Part shown: positions 44,928 through 54,435 of the stretch, one piece after another
Numbering within the stretch: the first letter of the stretch is position 1
Layout: each line of letters starts with the position of its first letter
Origin: JAAELZ01 sp965237995
Lineage (GTDB): Bacteria > Pseudomonadota > Gammaproteobacteria > Arenicellales > Poriferihabitantaceae
DNA length: 64,000 nucleotides
Assembly: GCA_965237995.1 (NCBI GenBank)
Contig: CBDEGO010000004.1
Location: 644,018-708,017 of the forward strand
Direction: 5' to 3'
The notes under the pieces: generated by a model
The model's database searches: none
What the model saw: only the letters and a program-made list of their open reading frames with translations
Told to the model about the DNA's origin: nothing
Translations under genes and position numbers: made by a program

Positions 44928-45377
44928 ATGTCCGAAACCAAGTGGTATCCACACGTAACGGTAGCCGCAGTCATAGAACGAGACAATAAGTTTCTAGTCG
45001 TTGAAGAAGCCAGTTTGGGGACTCAGGTTTTTAATCAGCCAGCCGGGCATGTTGAGCGCGGCGAAACACTTGAAGTCGCTATTCAACGAGAAGTACTAGA
45101 AGAAACAGGTTTTACATTTAAGCCAACTGCCTTGGTCGGGTTTTATCATTTTAAAGCGGCTAACGGAATCACTTATCTGCGATTTAATTTCAAAGGCGAG
45201 TTAGGCGATGCTGTGCACGAAGGGCCAATCGATTCAGCAATTACTGCCATCCATTGGCTAACGGCAAGTGAACTAAAAACAAAGAACCTCCGCAGTGAAA
45301 TAGTCATGCCATGCATTCATGACTATCAGGAAGGCCGTTCATTGGCGCTAGAACACTTACAAAGCTTTACCTTATGA
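44928..45377 (+). CDS. nudJ: NUDIX hydrolase NudJ
   Basis: A 149-residue phosphatase of the Nudix fold. The Nudix box is complete: GHVERGETLEVAIQREVLEETG (key: G-x5-E-x7-REVLEETG). It starts with PHVTVAAVIERDNKFLVVEE, as in NudJ, a HMP-PP and nucleoside di/triphosphate phosphatase. TAAGGA at 44917-44922 is the Shine-Dalgarno sequence. It overlaps pyrC by 4 bp (TTATGAG), so the two are translationally coupled. Confidence 0.9.
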   Translation: MSETKWYPHVTVAAVIERDNKFLVVEEASLGTQVFNQPAGHVERGETLEVAIQREVLEETGFTFKPTALVGFYHFKAANGITYLRFNFKGELGDAVHEGPIDSAITAIHWLTASELKTKNLRSEIVMPCIHDYQEGRSLALEHLQSFTL

Positions 45378-46432
45378 GCACGCGCAGTATAACGATTATC
45401 AAACCCGATGATTGGCATTTGCATGTGCGCGATGGTGATATGTTAGATGCCGTGATCGGACATACCGCAAGCCAATTTGGTCGCGCCATGATAATGCCAA
45501 ACTTAAGCCCCCCGGTTACCACAGTACAAAGTGCTTTGGCCTATCGAGATCGTATCGTAAATGCAGCTAATCGAGCAGAAGCCCATACTGCCGGATTCAA
45601 GCCCTTAATGAGTTTGTATCTCACCGATCACACATCAACCGACACCATCCAACAAGCGGCTGAGCACCCCGACATTGTTGGCGCGAAATTATACCCCTCT
45701 GGCGCCACTACTAATTCAAGTTCTGGTGTCACGCGCATTAGCGGCATCATGCAGGTGCTAGAAAAAATGGCTGAAACAGGTTTGGTGCTGCAAATTCATG
45801 GAGAAGTCACTGACCCACATGTGGATATTTTTGACCGCGAAGCCACCTTCATTGAACAAGTTTTACAGCCGATTCACTTAGAACTCCCCGAGCTTAAAAT
45901 TGTGCTCGAACACATTACGACTAAGCAAGGCATTGAGTTCGTAGAGTCCGCAGGCGCTAATGTGGCAGGCACCCTAACCGCGCACCATTTACTTTTTAAT
46001 CGCAACGAACTATTTAGAGGTGGATTAAAGCCACATTATTATTGCCTGCCCGTGTTAAAGCGCGAACAACACCGTCAAGCTTTAATTGAGGCTGCAACAT
46101 CAGGAAGTAGCCAGTTCTTTTTAGGTACAGATAGCGCCCCCCATACGCAAAATGCTAAAGAAGCGGCTTGCGGTTGCGCTGGATGTTATACCGCGCACAC
46201 CGCAATGGCGCTGTATGCGCGGGCCTTCGAGAGAATGGAAGCACTTCACCATCTAGAACAATTTGCTAGTTTGGCGGGGCCTGCATTTTACGGGCTAGCG
46301 GCAAACACCAAGCAAATAACCTTACGTAAACAAGATTGGAGCGTGCCCGACCATTACACCACTAAGCAAGGTGAATGCATTATTCCTTTGTTAAACGGCG
46401 AGACCCTAGATTGGCAAATCGCTAACGATTGA
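45374..46432 (+). CDS. pyrC: Dihydroorotase
   Basis: A 352-residue class II dihydroorotase of pyrimidine synthesis, catalysing ring closure of carbamoyl aspartate. DWHLHVRDG holds the first two zinc-ligand histidines, GAKLYPSGATTNS holds the lysine that is carboxylated in the family, and FFLGTDSAPH contains the catalytic Asp. Length matches E. coli PyrC (348). Confidence 0.95.
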   Translation: MSTRSITIIKPDDWHLHVRDGDMLDAVIGHTASQFGRAMIMPNLSPPVTTVQSALAYRDRIVNAANRAEAHTAGFKPLMSLYLTDHTSTDTIQQAAEHPDIVGAKLYPSGATTNSSSGVTRISGIMQVLEKMAETGLVLQIHGEVTDPHVDIFDREATFIEQVLQPIHLELPELKIVLEHITTKQGIEFVESAGANVAGTLTAHHLLFNRNELFRGGLKPHYYCLPVLKREQHRQALIEAATSGSSQFFLGTDSAPHTQNAKEAACGCAGCYTAHTAMALYARAFERMEALHHLEQFASLAGPAFYGLAANTKQITLRKQDWSVPDHYTTKQGECIIPLLNGETLDWQIAND

Positions 46433-46440
46433 ACGCGCAA

Positions 46441-46473
46441 TAAAAAGGCTGAACAATCGATGTCGTTCAGCCT
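46441..46473 (-). terminator. Rho-independent terminator of ppiD
   Basis: A perfect 9-bp stem (AGGCTGAAC at 46446-46454, GTTCAGCCT at 46465-46473) is followed on the minus strand by TTTTTATT. On the plus strand it lacks a T-run, but the stem could still slow readthrough from pyrC. Confidence 0.85.
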
Positions 46474-46496
46474 CGTTAGTGGTTATGCTACTTGGG

Positions 46497-48434
46497 CTAA
46501 TTCGGGTAACGATTATTGGTTAAGTCGCCTGCAAAAGCTGAATCGAATATTTCAACATCGGTTGACGAGCGCAATACGTTTCTAAATAAGATATAAGCGC
46601 CATTTCCATCGCGTTGGCTTAACTGCTGAACTACCTGATTGCGCTGTTGCTCGGTCGCAGTTGCTGGGTCTCCTAAGGTCACATCTTTAAGTCTGAATAC
46701 CGCATAATTTCCATTATTTAACTCTAGGCCATCGACTAGCACACCACCGTCTTCAGGCGCACTGCTGCTATAAGCCAACGTACTAATTTCACGCTCAACC
46801 GGGTCGGTGATCGCCTCCTTAGTAGCAGGTAGGACTTTAACCATCTCTACAAGCTCTTCACTAAAATCACTGCCTTGTTTAAGGCTAGCCATAACCGCTT
46901 CACCTTTAGTTTGGGCCGCTTCACTAGCGCGATTAGTCGTCAACTGGTCAATAATTTGTTGCTTTACTTCAGACAATTCTTTTAAATGCGCTTCTTCATA
47001 ATCGTTCTTATGAACAGCCACTAACACCCCGTCTGAGACTTCAACGGCTTCACTGTTTAAATCTTCATCGATTACTGTTGAATCAAAGGCTGTCGCCCTT
47101 AAGTTAGCGTTGTTAAACGGCGCAGCACCGTTCGATGCAGTAACCCAATCAGATGTTTTAATGGTTATTCCTAGAGCTTCTGAAGCCTCGACTAAATCAT
47201 CAGGTTGCTCAAAAACTAAGGTTCTAAATGTTTCCGCTACTTCCGCAAACTGGCTGTTAGCCACTCGCTTTTTCTCAGCTTGACGCACCACGTCTACGAC
47301 CTCTTCTAAGGCTTGTTGTCTTTCTTCGGTTAAGTCAGTGAGTTTAATAATATGATAGCCAAACTCAGTTTCAACTGGTCCACGAATTTCGTCCTTAGAC
47401 ATCGAAAACACTGCTTCCTCAAAAGGTTCAACCATCTGGTCTTTGGCGACAATGCCTAAATCACCTCCTTTTTTCGCTGATCCCGGATCTTCCGAGTGCA
47501 TTTCAGCCAGTTCCGCAAAATCAGCTCCCGCCATGGCTTGATCGAATACTGATTGCGCCGCCTCTAAAACTTCCGCTTTTTTCTCATCGGATGCACTTCT
47601 AGGCACTGAAAGTAATATATGGCTCGCTTTGCGAACTTCAGGCTGTGTATAACGACCTTTTGAGCTTTCATAAGCTTGTGCTATTTCTTCTTCGGTGAGT
47701 TCGACATTTTCTTGCAGATCGATGACATTGAGCTCTAGATAATCTAATTTCACTCTCTCCACTTGCTGATAGGCATCAGGATTTGCTTCATATTCCTGAT
47801 TGATGTCAGCATCGCTGATTTCAATATCAGCCTCAAGTGGCTTTGCATCAATTACCAGATAATCAACATCACGCTGCTGCATATTTAAGCTTAATAGGTG
47901 GTTGACTTCAGCGTCGTTAGCAAAACTAGTGGCCACCACGCCATCGCGTAGCTGTCCACCCGCTCCAGCGGTGCGCTCTTGTTGCTCATATCCTTCTGTC
48001 GTATAACCCGAAGCGCTTAATATTCGACGATAGGTATCTTGGTTAAACTTACCATCTTCTTGGAATGAAGGGGTTTGTACAATTCTGCGTTGCAAGGCAT
48101 CATCATTTAACGTTAAGCCGTTACTCTTCAGATATTCTCGTTCAGCCTGATTAACCACCAACTCTTCAACAATACTGCGGCGCGCTTCTGGCGTGTCTAA
48201 CATAGAGGTGTCGAAACTTGCACCAAATTGGCTACGAAAATACTGGCGCCGTTGCTCTGCGGCTTGTTGAAACGACTGCAGAGAAATCTTTTCACCGCCC
48301 ACATTCGCGACATTAACTTGGCTGACACCTTCAAAATAGGCATTGATACCAAACAACACGAAGGGAACTGAAATGATAATTACAACAACCCACGCCAGCC
48401 AGCCTGAGATTTTTTTACGTATTGAAATAAGCAT
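46497..48434 (-). CDS. ppiD: Peptidyl-prolyl isomerase/periplasmic chaperone PpiD
   Basis: A 645-residue inner-membrane-anchored folding factor near the Sec translocon. It begins with a cytoplasmic stub and one membrane helix (about 12-31), then a SurA-N-like domain (VGGEKISLQSFQQAAEQRR) and a parvulin domain (about 265-360: ASHILLSVP, FAELAEMHSEDPGSAKKGGDLG in its key parts, EFGYHIIKLTD). The C-terminal third is variable. It is the third gene in the usual lon-hup-ppiD order, here with two tRNA genes inserted before it. Confidence 0.92.
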   Translation of the reverse strand: MLISIRKKISGWLAWVVVIIISVPFVLFGINAYFEGVSQVNVANVGGEKISLQSFQQAAEQRRQYFRSQFGASFDTSMLDTPEARRSIVEELVVNQAEREYLKSNGLTLNDDALQRRIVQTPSFQEDGKFNQDTYRRILSASGYTTEGYEQQERTAGAGGQLRDGVVATSFANDAEVNHLLSLNMQQRDVDYLVIDAKPLEADIEISDADINQEYEANPDAYQQVERVKLDYLELNVIDLQENVELTEEEIAQAYESSKGRYTQPEVRKASHILLSVPRSASDEKKAEVLEAAQSVFDQAMAGADFAELAEMHSEDPGSAKKGGDLGIVAKDQMVEPFEEAVFSMSKDEIRGPVETEFGYHIIKLTDLTEERQQALEEVVDVVRQAEKKRVANSQFAEVAETFRTLVFEQPDDLVEASEALGITIKTSDWVTASNGAAPFNNANLRATAFDSTVIDEDLNSEAVEVSDGVLVAVHKNDYEEAHLKELSEVKQQIIDQLTTNRASEAAQTKGEAVMASLKQGSDFSEELVEMVKVLPATKEAITDPVEREISTLAYSSSAPEDGGVLVDGLELNNGNYAVFRLKDVTLGDPATATEQQRNQVVQQLSQRDGNGAYILFRNVLRSSTDVEIFDSAFAGDLTNNRYPN

Positions 48435-48599
48435 GATTAATCTATCCTAGATGGAAGCCTTATTGTTTTACCCCAAAAATAAAGAAAGGTATCGATGAAC
48501 AGCCTTTCTGGTTCGCCCCAATTTTAACGATCTTGAGGCTTAATTTAAACCACCGTTATGCGTTTATAGCACTAAGGTTTTAAGTTTGAACAGTATAAA

Positions 48600-48628
48600 C
48601 AAAAAAGCGAGGTATTAACCTCGCTTTA
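48600..48628 (-). terminator. Rho-independent terminator after the tRNA pair
   Basis: AAAGCGAGGT (48604-48613) and its complement (48618-48627) form a 10-bp stem with a 4-base loop, followed on the minus strand by a T-run. It ends the tRNA-Val/tRNA-Asp transcript. Confidence 0.85.
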
Positions 48629-48639
48629 AATGCTATAAA

Positions 48640-48716
48640 TGGCGGAGCGGACGGGACTCGAACCCGCGACCACCGGCGTGACAGGCCGGTATTCTAACCA
48701 ACTGAACTACCGCTCC
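48640..48716 (-). tRNA. tRNA-Asp (GTC)
   Basis: A 77-base cloverleaf: acceptor GGAGCGG pairs with CCGCTCC, the D arm reads AGTTCAGTTGG, the anticodon loop is CTGTCAC with anticodon GTC, and the T arm is GCGGGTTCGAGTCCCGT. The discriminator G is followed by an encoded CCA. It is nearly identical to E. coli tRNA-Asp. Confidence 0.97.
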
Positions 48717-48730
48717 GTATTTATAAAAAA

Positions 48731-48806
48731 TGGTGGGTGCTGAGGGGATCGAACCCCCGACCCTCGCCTTGTAAGGGCGATGCTCTCCCAGCTGAGCTAA
48801 GCACCC
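48731..48806 (-). tRNA. tRNA-Val (TAC)
   Basis: A 76-base cloverleaf: acceptor GGGTGCT pairs with AGCACCC, the D arm reads AGCTCAGCTGGGAGAGC, the anticodon loop is CTTACAA with anticodon TAC, and the T arm contains GGTTCGATC. CCA is encoded. It is 14 bp upstream of tRNA-Asp on the same strand. Confidence 0.97.
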
Positions 48807-48847
48807 AGATCGACGCTAATCCAGTTGGTCTAGCCCCGAAAGGCGCG

Positions 48848-49120
48848 CTAGTTTACAGCGTCTTTTAGTGCTTTTCCAGCCTTAAATTTAGGTAATTTTG
48901 CAGCTTTAATTTGGATGGTTTCACCGGTACGTGGGTTACGACCTGCTCGCGCTGCGCGCTCTGATACAGAGAATGTTCCGAAGCCAATTAAGGACAAAGA
49001 ATCGCCACTAGATAGTGCACCTGAGATTGAAGAAAATACAGCATCTACAGCACGACCAGCATCCGCTTTAGTAAGGTCAGCTGATGTAGCAACGGCTTCG
49101 ATTAATTCTGATTTATTCAT
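48848..49120 (-). CDS. hupB: DNA-binding protein HU
   Basis: A 90-residue histone-like protein that bends and compacts DNA. MNKSELIEAVA starts the chain and the DNA-binding arm is visible around GRNPRTGETIQI with the intercalating proline. AAAGGA precedes the ATG. It lies between lon and the tRNA pair, the common lon-hup-ppiD arrangement. Confidence 0.95.
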   Translation of the reverse strand: MNKSELIEAVATSADLTKADAGRAVDAVFSSISGALSSGDSLSLIGFGTFSVSERAARAGRNPRTGETIQIKAAKLPKFKAGKALKDAVN

Positions 49121-49360
49121 AGTTGTTTCCTTTAATATAAGTTTATAAATTAAGTTTATTATCAGGCAGAAGTGCTCTGAATAATTTGCTGTGACGCGCT
49201 CCGCCCTTTCGGGTTCTCTTCAGAAACAGCAGTCGCACTCTTGATGTTCACTGAGCACTCGACGTGGCCCGTATTCTACTTAGCCACGCCGGCGATGTTA
49301 AGACATCTTTACGCAAATATTTAGATATGTCGCAAAAAAATGCCTTTTTCTGCACCTAAA

Positions 49361-51766
49361 TTAGTGTTTAGTGGCCACTTCACTAGAAGACTTCACTTTC
49401 TTCGCCGTTTTGTCTTTTTTAACGACGGACGTTGGCAACGGTTTTAGCGCTTGTGATAAGGCCATGTCCATCACCTCATCTATCCATCTTACTGGGATAA
49501 TGTTCAGCCCAGTTTTCACATTCTCAGGAATTTCTTGAAGATCTTTTTCATTTTCTTCAGGAATGATGACCGTTTTTACCCCGGCTCGTAATGCCGCAAG
49601 TAGCTTTTCCTTGAGACCACCAATAGCGGTTACTTCACCGCGCAAAGTAATCTCACCGGTCATTGCCACATCTGACTTAATTGAGATACCAGTCAATGCC
49701 GATGTTAAAGCCGTGCACATTGCCGCACCAGCACTCGGGCCATCTTTGGGGGTTGCACCATCTGGCACGTGGATATGTACATCGTGATCTTGATAAAACG
49801 CCGGGTCAATACCCCATTGCTCTGCACGTGAACGCACCACCGTCATCGCTGCCTGAATCGACTCTTGCATCACTTCACCCAGCTTTCCAGTAAACTGCTG
49901 TTTACCCTTGCCAGAGACCACCGCAGTTTCGATTGTAAGAAGCTCACCGCCAACACTGGTCCACGCCAAGCCGTTGACACGGCCTACTTGGGCATCGTCA
50001 TCGATCTCTGAATCGCGAAATTTACGAACACCTAAGTAGTCTTTAATATTCTTTTCGGTGATTTTGATGCTCTTCTTTTTAGTCAGCAACAAACTTTTCA
50101 CCACCTTACGAAATATTTTAGAAATCTCTCTTTCTAAATTACGCACGCCCGCTTCACGCGTATAGCCACGAATCGCTTCGAGCAAGCCTTTATCACTCAG
50201 GTTAACCTCACCTTCCTTAAGCCCGTTATCTTTAAGTTTGCGGTCGATTAGATATCGCTTGGCGATATTAAACTTTTCGTCCTCGGTATAACCCGACAAA
50301 TTAATCACTTCCATTCTGTCCAATAATGGGCCAGGGATGTTCATAGTATTAGCCGTAGCGATAAACATCACTTCTGACAAATCCGTATCTACTTCAAGAT
50401 AGTGGTCGCTGAATGTGTTGTTTTGCTCTGGATCTAATACCTCAAGTAGTGCTGAGGAAGGGTCGCCTCGAAAATCCATCGCCATCTTGTCTACTTCGTC
50501 CAACATAATAACCGGGTTTTTGACACCCGCCTTAGTTAAATGATGAATGATTTTTCCTGGCATCGCACCGATATAGGTACGTCTATGGCCTCTAATCTCC
50601 GCTTCGTCACGAACGCCGCCTAAAGACATACGCTGAAACTTACGGTTCGTGGCACGGGCAATCGACTTGCCTAAGGAAGTCTTACCTACACCTGGTGGGC
50701 CTACCAAACATAATATAGGGCCTTTTATTTTCTTAAGGCGTTTTTGTACCGCCAAATACTCAAGAATACGTTCTTTAACTTTCTCTAAGCCATAGTGGTC
50801 TGCTTCTAACACCCTCTCAGCGGCGCCGAGATCTTTAAGCATACGCGTACGTTTTTTCCACGGAATATCTAGTAATACATCCAAGTAATTGCGCAATACG
50901 GTGGCCTCAGCAGACATGGGCGACATCATCTTTAGCTTGCCCACCTCTTTCATCGCTTTTTCTTCTACGTCAGTTGGCATGCCGGCCTTAGAAATTTTTT
51001 GCGTTAGCTCATCGATTTCTGACCCGCCTTCTTCCATATCGCCTAACTCCTTTTGAATGGCTTTCATCTGCTCATTCAAATAATACTCGCGCTGGCTTTT
51101 TTCCATTTGTTTTTTGACGCGACCACGAATACGCTTTTCAACCTTTAACAAGTCGATTTCGTTTTCCATCAAATTTAAGATGTACTCTAATCTATCTGTT
51201 GTATCCACAAACGAAAGGATCGTTTGCTTGTCTTGGTTCTTTACATTAAGGTGCGCCGCAATCGTATCTGCCATGCGACTACCGTCTTCAATCGACGCAA
51301 CCGAGGTAAGGACTTCAGACGGTATTTTAGAATTCAGCTTAACGTATTTTTCAAAAGTTTCGTTGACTGCGCGAATCATCACCTGCGCTTCGCGCTCGTC
51401 CATTGTTGATTCTTCTTGTAAAACGACTTGTGCGCTCAAGAAATCTTCTTCAATATACCGCAATACTTGGGCACGACTCGCGCCTTCCACTAATACTTTT
51501 ACCGTGCCATCTGGCAATTTAAGCATTTGTAATATATTTGCGATAGCGCCAAAATCGTAGATTAGACTAGGGTCTGGATCATCATCGCTCGCATCGTGCT
51601 GCGCGACCAGAAAGATTTGCTTCCCTTTATCCATGGCTTGCTCTAAAGCTTTTATCGATTTTTCACGACCGACGAACAACGGAATAACCATATGCGGGAA
51701 AACCACTACATCGCGTAATGGAAGAACAGGTAAGGTAGTCGCTTTGGGTTTAGTTTCTGTAGTCAA
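49361..51766 (-). CDS. lon: ATP-dependent protease Lon
   Basis: An 801-residue AAA+ serine protease. The N-terminal substrate-binding domain (about 10-205) starts LPVLPLRDVVVFPHMVIPLF (key: LPLRDVVVFP). The AAA+ module has Walker A GPPGVGKTSLG and Walker B MLDEVDK. The protease domain has the catalytic Ser in PKDGPSAGAAM and the Lys in IGGLKEKLLAA. It degrades misfolded and regulatory proteins. Length is close to E. coli Lon (784). Confidence 0.97.
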   Translation of the reverse strand: MTTETKPKATTLPVLPLRDVVVFPHMVIPLFVGREKSIKALEQAMDKGKQIFLVAQHDASDDDPDPSLIYDFGAIANILQMLKLPDGTVKVLVEGASRAQVLRYIEEDFLSAQVVLQEESTMDEREAQVMIRAVNETFEKYVKLNSKIPSEVLTSVASIEDGSRMADTIAAHLNVKNQDKQTILSFVDTTDRLEYILNLMENEIDLLKVEKRIRGRVKKQMEKSQREYYLNEQMKAIQKELGDMEEGGSEIDELTQKISKAGMPTDVEEKAMKEVGKLKMMSPMSAEATVLRNYLDVLLDIPWKKRTRMLKDLGAAERVLEADHYGLEKVKERILEYLAVQKRLKKIKGPILCLVGPPGVGKTSLGKSIARATNRKFQRMSLGGVRDEAEIRGHRRTYIGAMPGKIIHHLTKAGVKNPVIMLDEVDKMAMDFRGDPSSALLEVLDPEQNNTFSDHYLEVDTDLSEVMFIATANTMNIPGPLLDRMEVINLSGYTEDEKFNIAKRYLIDRKLKDNGLKEGEVNLSDKGLLEAIRGYTREAGVRNLEREISKIFRKVVKSLLLTKKKSIKITEKNIKDYLGVRKFRDSEIDDDAQVGRVNGLAWTSVGGELLTIETAVVSGKGKQQFTGKLGEVMQESIQAAMTVVRSRAEQWGIDPAFYQDHDVHIHVPDGATPKDGPSAGAAMCTALTSALTGISIKSDVAMTGEITLRGEVTAIGGLKEKLLAALRAGVKTVIIPEENEKDLQEIPENVKTGLNIIPVRWIDEVMDMALSQALKPLPTSVVKKDKTAKKVKSSSEVATKH

Positions 51767-51829
51767 TTTTGTATCCTGATAGGCAGCCAGACAATATGTC
51801 GCCGATAGATATTGGCTTTATGGCTAGGT

Positions 51830-51875
51830 TTACTGTGTAGATAAGGGTAATCTTACTGTGTAGATAAGGGTAATC
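51830..51875. repeat. Two exact tandem copies of a 23-bp unit
   Basis: The unit TTACTGTGTAGATAAGGGTAATC occurs at 51830-51852 and again at 51853-51875 with no change (23 bp; ends TTACTG and GGTAATC). It lies upstream of lon and downstream of the acyl-CoA synthetase gene. A recent slippage duplication is the simple explanation. Confidence 0.9.
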
Positions 51876-52000
51876 CTAACAGCTTCAAGAGATAGGAGGC
51901 ACAAATCTGCATAGATTTCCCCGCGTAAGCCCATGGCACCATGCTACATATAGAACAAAAACTAAGATCGCCAGCAACAGATGACATTAGTCTAAGGAAG

Positions 52001-53899
52001 CTACCCCTTAGCGTAACCCAGCGATTGCAACGTAGTTTCGATACCCTCAAACACGCTGGCGTCATCAACCGTCGCTGGCATAGTCCATTCAGCGTTATCC
52101 GCAATTTTCTTCATCGTACCGCGTAGCACTTTACCTGAGCGCGTTTTTGGCAAACCATCGACCACCGCAGCTAACTTAAAGGCCGCCACCGGCCCAATTT
52201 TTTCGCGCACCATCTGAATCACTTCAGCGACAACATCTTCATGCGCTCGGTCACAGGCGCTGCTTAGTACCACCATGCCCAGAGGCAATTGCCCCTTTAA
52301 AGCGTCATCAACGCCAATAACAGCGCACTCTGCCACATCGGGGTGGGCAGCCAGCACTTCCTCCATACCGCCCGTTGACAGACGATGACCTGCTACATTG
52401 ATAACGTCATCGGTTCTTGCCATCACGAACACATAACCATTTTCGTCAATATAACCCGAATCGCCACTTTCATAATAGCCCGGGAAACGACTTAAGTAGC
52501 TGTCAAAATAACGTTGTTTAGCATTCCATAGAGTTAAAAATGTACCCGGAGGCAATGGCAGTTTGACTACCAACGACCCGATTTCACCCGCGCTAATTGA
52601 TTCTCCATTGTCGTTGAGTACATCCATTTCATAGCCCGGAACAGGCCGTGTCGGAGAGCCTTCTACCACGGGTAGCTGTTCGATACCTAAGCAATTAGAG
52701 CAAATTGACCAACCCGTTTCGGTTTGCCACCAGTGATCAATCACCGGTACACCCAATTTTTCCGACGCCCATTGTAAGGTAGACGGGTCTAGACGTTCGC
52801 CAGCTAGGAACAAAGAGTCTAAGCTAGAAATGTCATATTTAGAAATATACTCACCTGCCGGGTCTTCTTTTTTAATCGCTCGAAATGCAGTCGGTGCCGT
52901 AAATAACACCTTCACTTTATAATCTTCAATAATACGCCAAAAGGTACCTGGGTCGGGCGTGCCAACGGGCTTACCTTCAAACACGATGGTGGTATTGCCG
53001 CCGAACAAAGGTGCGTACACTATATAAGAGTGGCCCACCACCCAACCTACGTCCGAAGCGGCCCAATAGACATCACCAGGTTCGACGTTGTAGATATTTT
53101 TCATTGTCCAGTGCAGCGACACAACTGAACCACCAATATCCTTCACCACCCCTTTTGGTTGGCCGGTTGTTCCGGAAGTATAAAGAATGTATAGCGGGTC
53201 GGTCGCGTCCATCGGCACACAATCTACCGCCTGCGCACTATCCTCTGCTTTGCGCCAGTCTATATCTCTACCTTCTTGCATTTGAGCTTGCGCCTGCGCC
53301 CGTTGCAATACAATTACGCTAGCAGGTTTGTGCTTGCTCAGTTCAATAGCCCCGTTGACCAACGGCATATATTCGATTACCCGGCTTGGTTCGATACCGC
53401 AAGACGCAGTGACAATGGCTTTTGCGCCTGCATCATCGATGCGCACCGCTAACTCTGATGAAGCAAAACCCCCAAAAACAACCGAATGAATTGCGCCAAT
53501 TCGCGCACAAGCCAGCATGGCGATCACCGCCTCAGGCACCATTGGCATATAAACGATGACACGGTCACCCTTTTCAACGCCTTGATCGCGCAATACGCCC
53601 GCGAATTTGGAGACCCGCGACAATAAGCCGCTATAGCTGATCTTGTCTTTAGCCCCAGTTATCGGGCTATCATAAATGATCGCGGTTTGGTCACCCCGCC
53701 CTGATTCAACATGCCGATCAATCGCGTTATAACAAGCGTTAATCTGCCCTCCTTCAAACCAACGATAGTAAGGAGGGGTGCTATCATCAAGCACCTTATC
53801 CCATTTTTTATACCACGACACCTGCTCAGCGGCTTGCGCCCAAAAACCTTCTGGGTCCGCTTGGGCAGCTTGATAAATCTGGTCGAATTCACCTGCCAT
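52001..53899 (-). CDS. prpE: Propionyl/acyl-CoA synthetase, PrpE-like
   Basis: A 632-residue AMP-forming ligase that activates a short-chain acid with CoA. It begins with the acetyl-CoA-synthetase N-terminal domain, then the AMP motif LYILYTSGTTGQPKG, HWWQTETGW, and the C-terminal PKTRSGKVLRG with the catalytic and acylatable lysine. Lack of the acetate-specific tryptophan cannot be judged by eye; overall pattern fits PrpE. No methylcitrate genes are nearby, so propionate is inferred. Confidence 0.85.
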   Translation of the reverse strand: MAGEFDQIYQAAQADPEGFWAQAAEQVSWYKKWDKVLDDSTPPYYRWFEGGQINACYNAIDRHVESGRGDQTAIIYDSPITGAKDKISYSGLLSRVSKFAGVLRDQGVEKGDRVIVYMPMVPEAVIAMLACARIGAIHSVVFGGFASSELAVRIDDAGAKAIVTASCGIEPSRVIEYMPLVNGAIELSKHKPASVIVLQRAQAQAQMQEGRDIDWRKAEDSAQAVDCVPMDATDPLYILYTSGTTGQPKGVVKDIGGSVVSLHWTMKNIYNVEPGDVYWAASDVGWVVGHSYIVYAPLFGGNTTIVFEGKPVGTPDPGTFWRIIEDYKVKVLFTAPTAFRAIKKEDPAGEYISKYDISSLDSLFLAGERLDPSTLQWASEKLGVPVIDHWWQTETGWSICSNCLGIEQLPVVEGSPTRPVPGYEMDVLNDNGESISAGEIGSLVVKLPLPPGTFLTLWNAKQRYFDSYLSRFPGYYESGDSGYIDENGYVFVMARTDDVINVAGHRLSTGGMEEVLAAHPDVAECAVIGVDDALKGQLPLGMVVLSSACDRAHEDVVAEVIQMVREKIGPVAAFKLAAVVDGLPKTRSGKVLRGTMKKIADNAEWTMPATVDDASVFEGIETTLQSLGYAKG

Positions 53900-54435
53900 T
53901 TGTAATCTCAGTTCTAATTGTCTGACCTTTATGCTACCCGAAATAAGCGCGCAGTTAAATCAGACTTTACTATTACTTCCTTTAACGCTACTTACGCCAG
54001 CTAATGAGTAATAGAGATATTGATGCTTGACTGATTACGTCAGTTTAATGATAAACAGAGTTATCTGCAGAAATACCGTTATGGTTAAGAAAAAACCGCT
54101 GGCTTGATTCAACTTCTTTAAGCCTAACTAACTGTATGGTGAAGCGATCATCAGGTTGGGAGAACACCTAAGCTTAGTGTTGGGAATGATTCACATAGGT
54201 AGGCTGAACACGTGAAACCATCTTCAATCGCTACGCTAATCGTCAAGGGAAAACAAATATCCACAGAACAAAGCACAAAAGCTTTAGAGACAACAGCAGG
54301 ATATGGCTATAAAATAGATGAAGAATGCATATTACAGATAGACGCGTTTCATCGAGAAAAGAGCTTTAAATAGCTTATCTCTCTCTTAAACCCTAACTAA
54401 AAATAGAAATTTTGTATGAAGACGGTAAGAATAGA
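53900..54435. other. Upstream region of the nucleotidyltransferase, mostly non-coding
   Basis: About 530 bases with one possible small ORF (54212-54373). A short dyad CTGATTACGTCAG lies near 54029. This is the left edge of the second accessory patch; A+T content rises here. Confidence 0.45.
54212..54373 (+). CDS. Possible 53-residue ORF with GTG start
   Basis: A GTG at 54212, with AGG about ten bases upstream, opens a 53-codon frame (starts MKPSSIATLIVKGKQ, ends FHREKSFK). It precedes the nucleotidyltransferase gene on the same strand by about 60 bases. No family is recognised and the evidence for translation is weak. Confidence 0.3.
   Translation: MKPSSIATLIVKGKQISTEQSTKALETTAGYGYKIDEECILQIDAFHREKSFK

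Noticed and set aside
49121..49360. Possible terminator between lon and hup
   Set aside because: The A/T stem near 49330-49355 has too few G-C pairs to be a convincing Rho-independent terminator.
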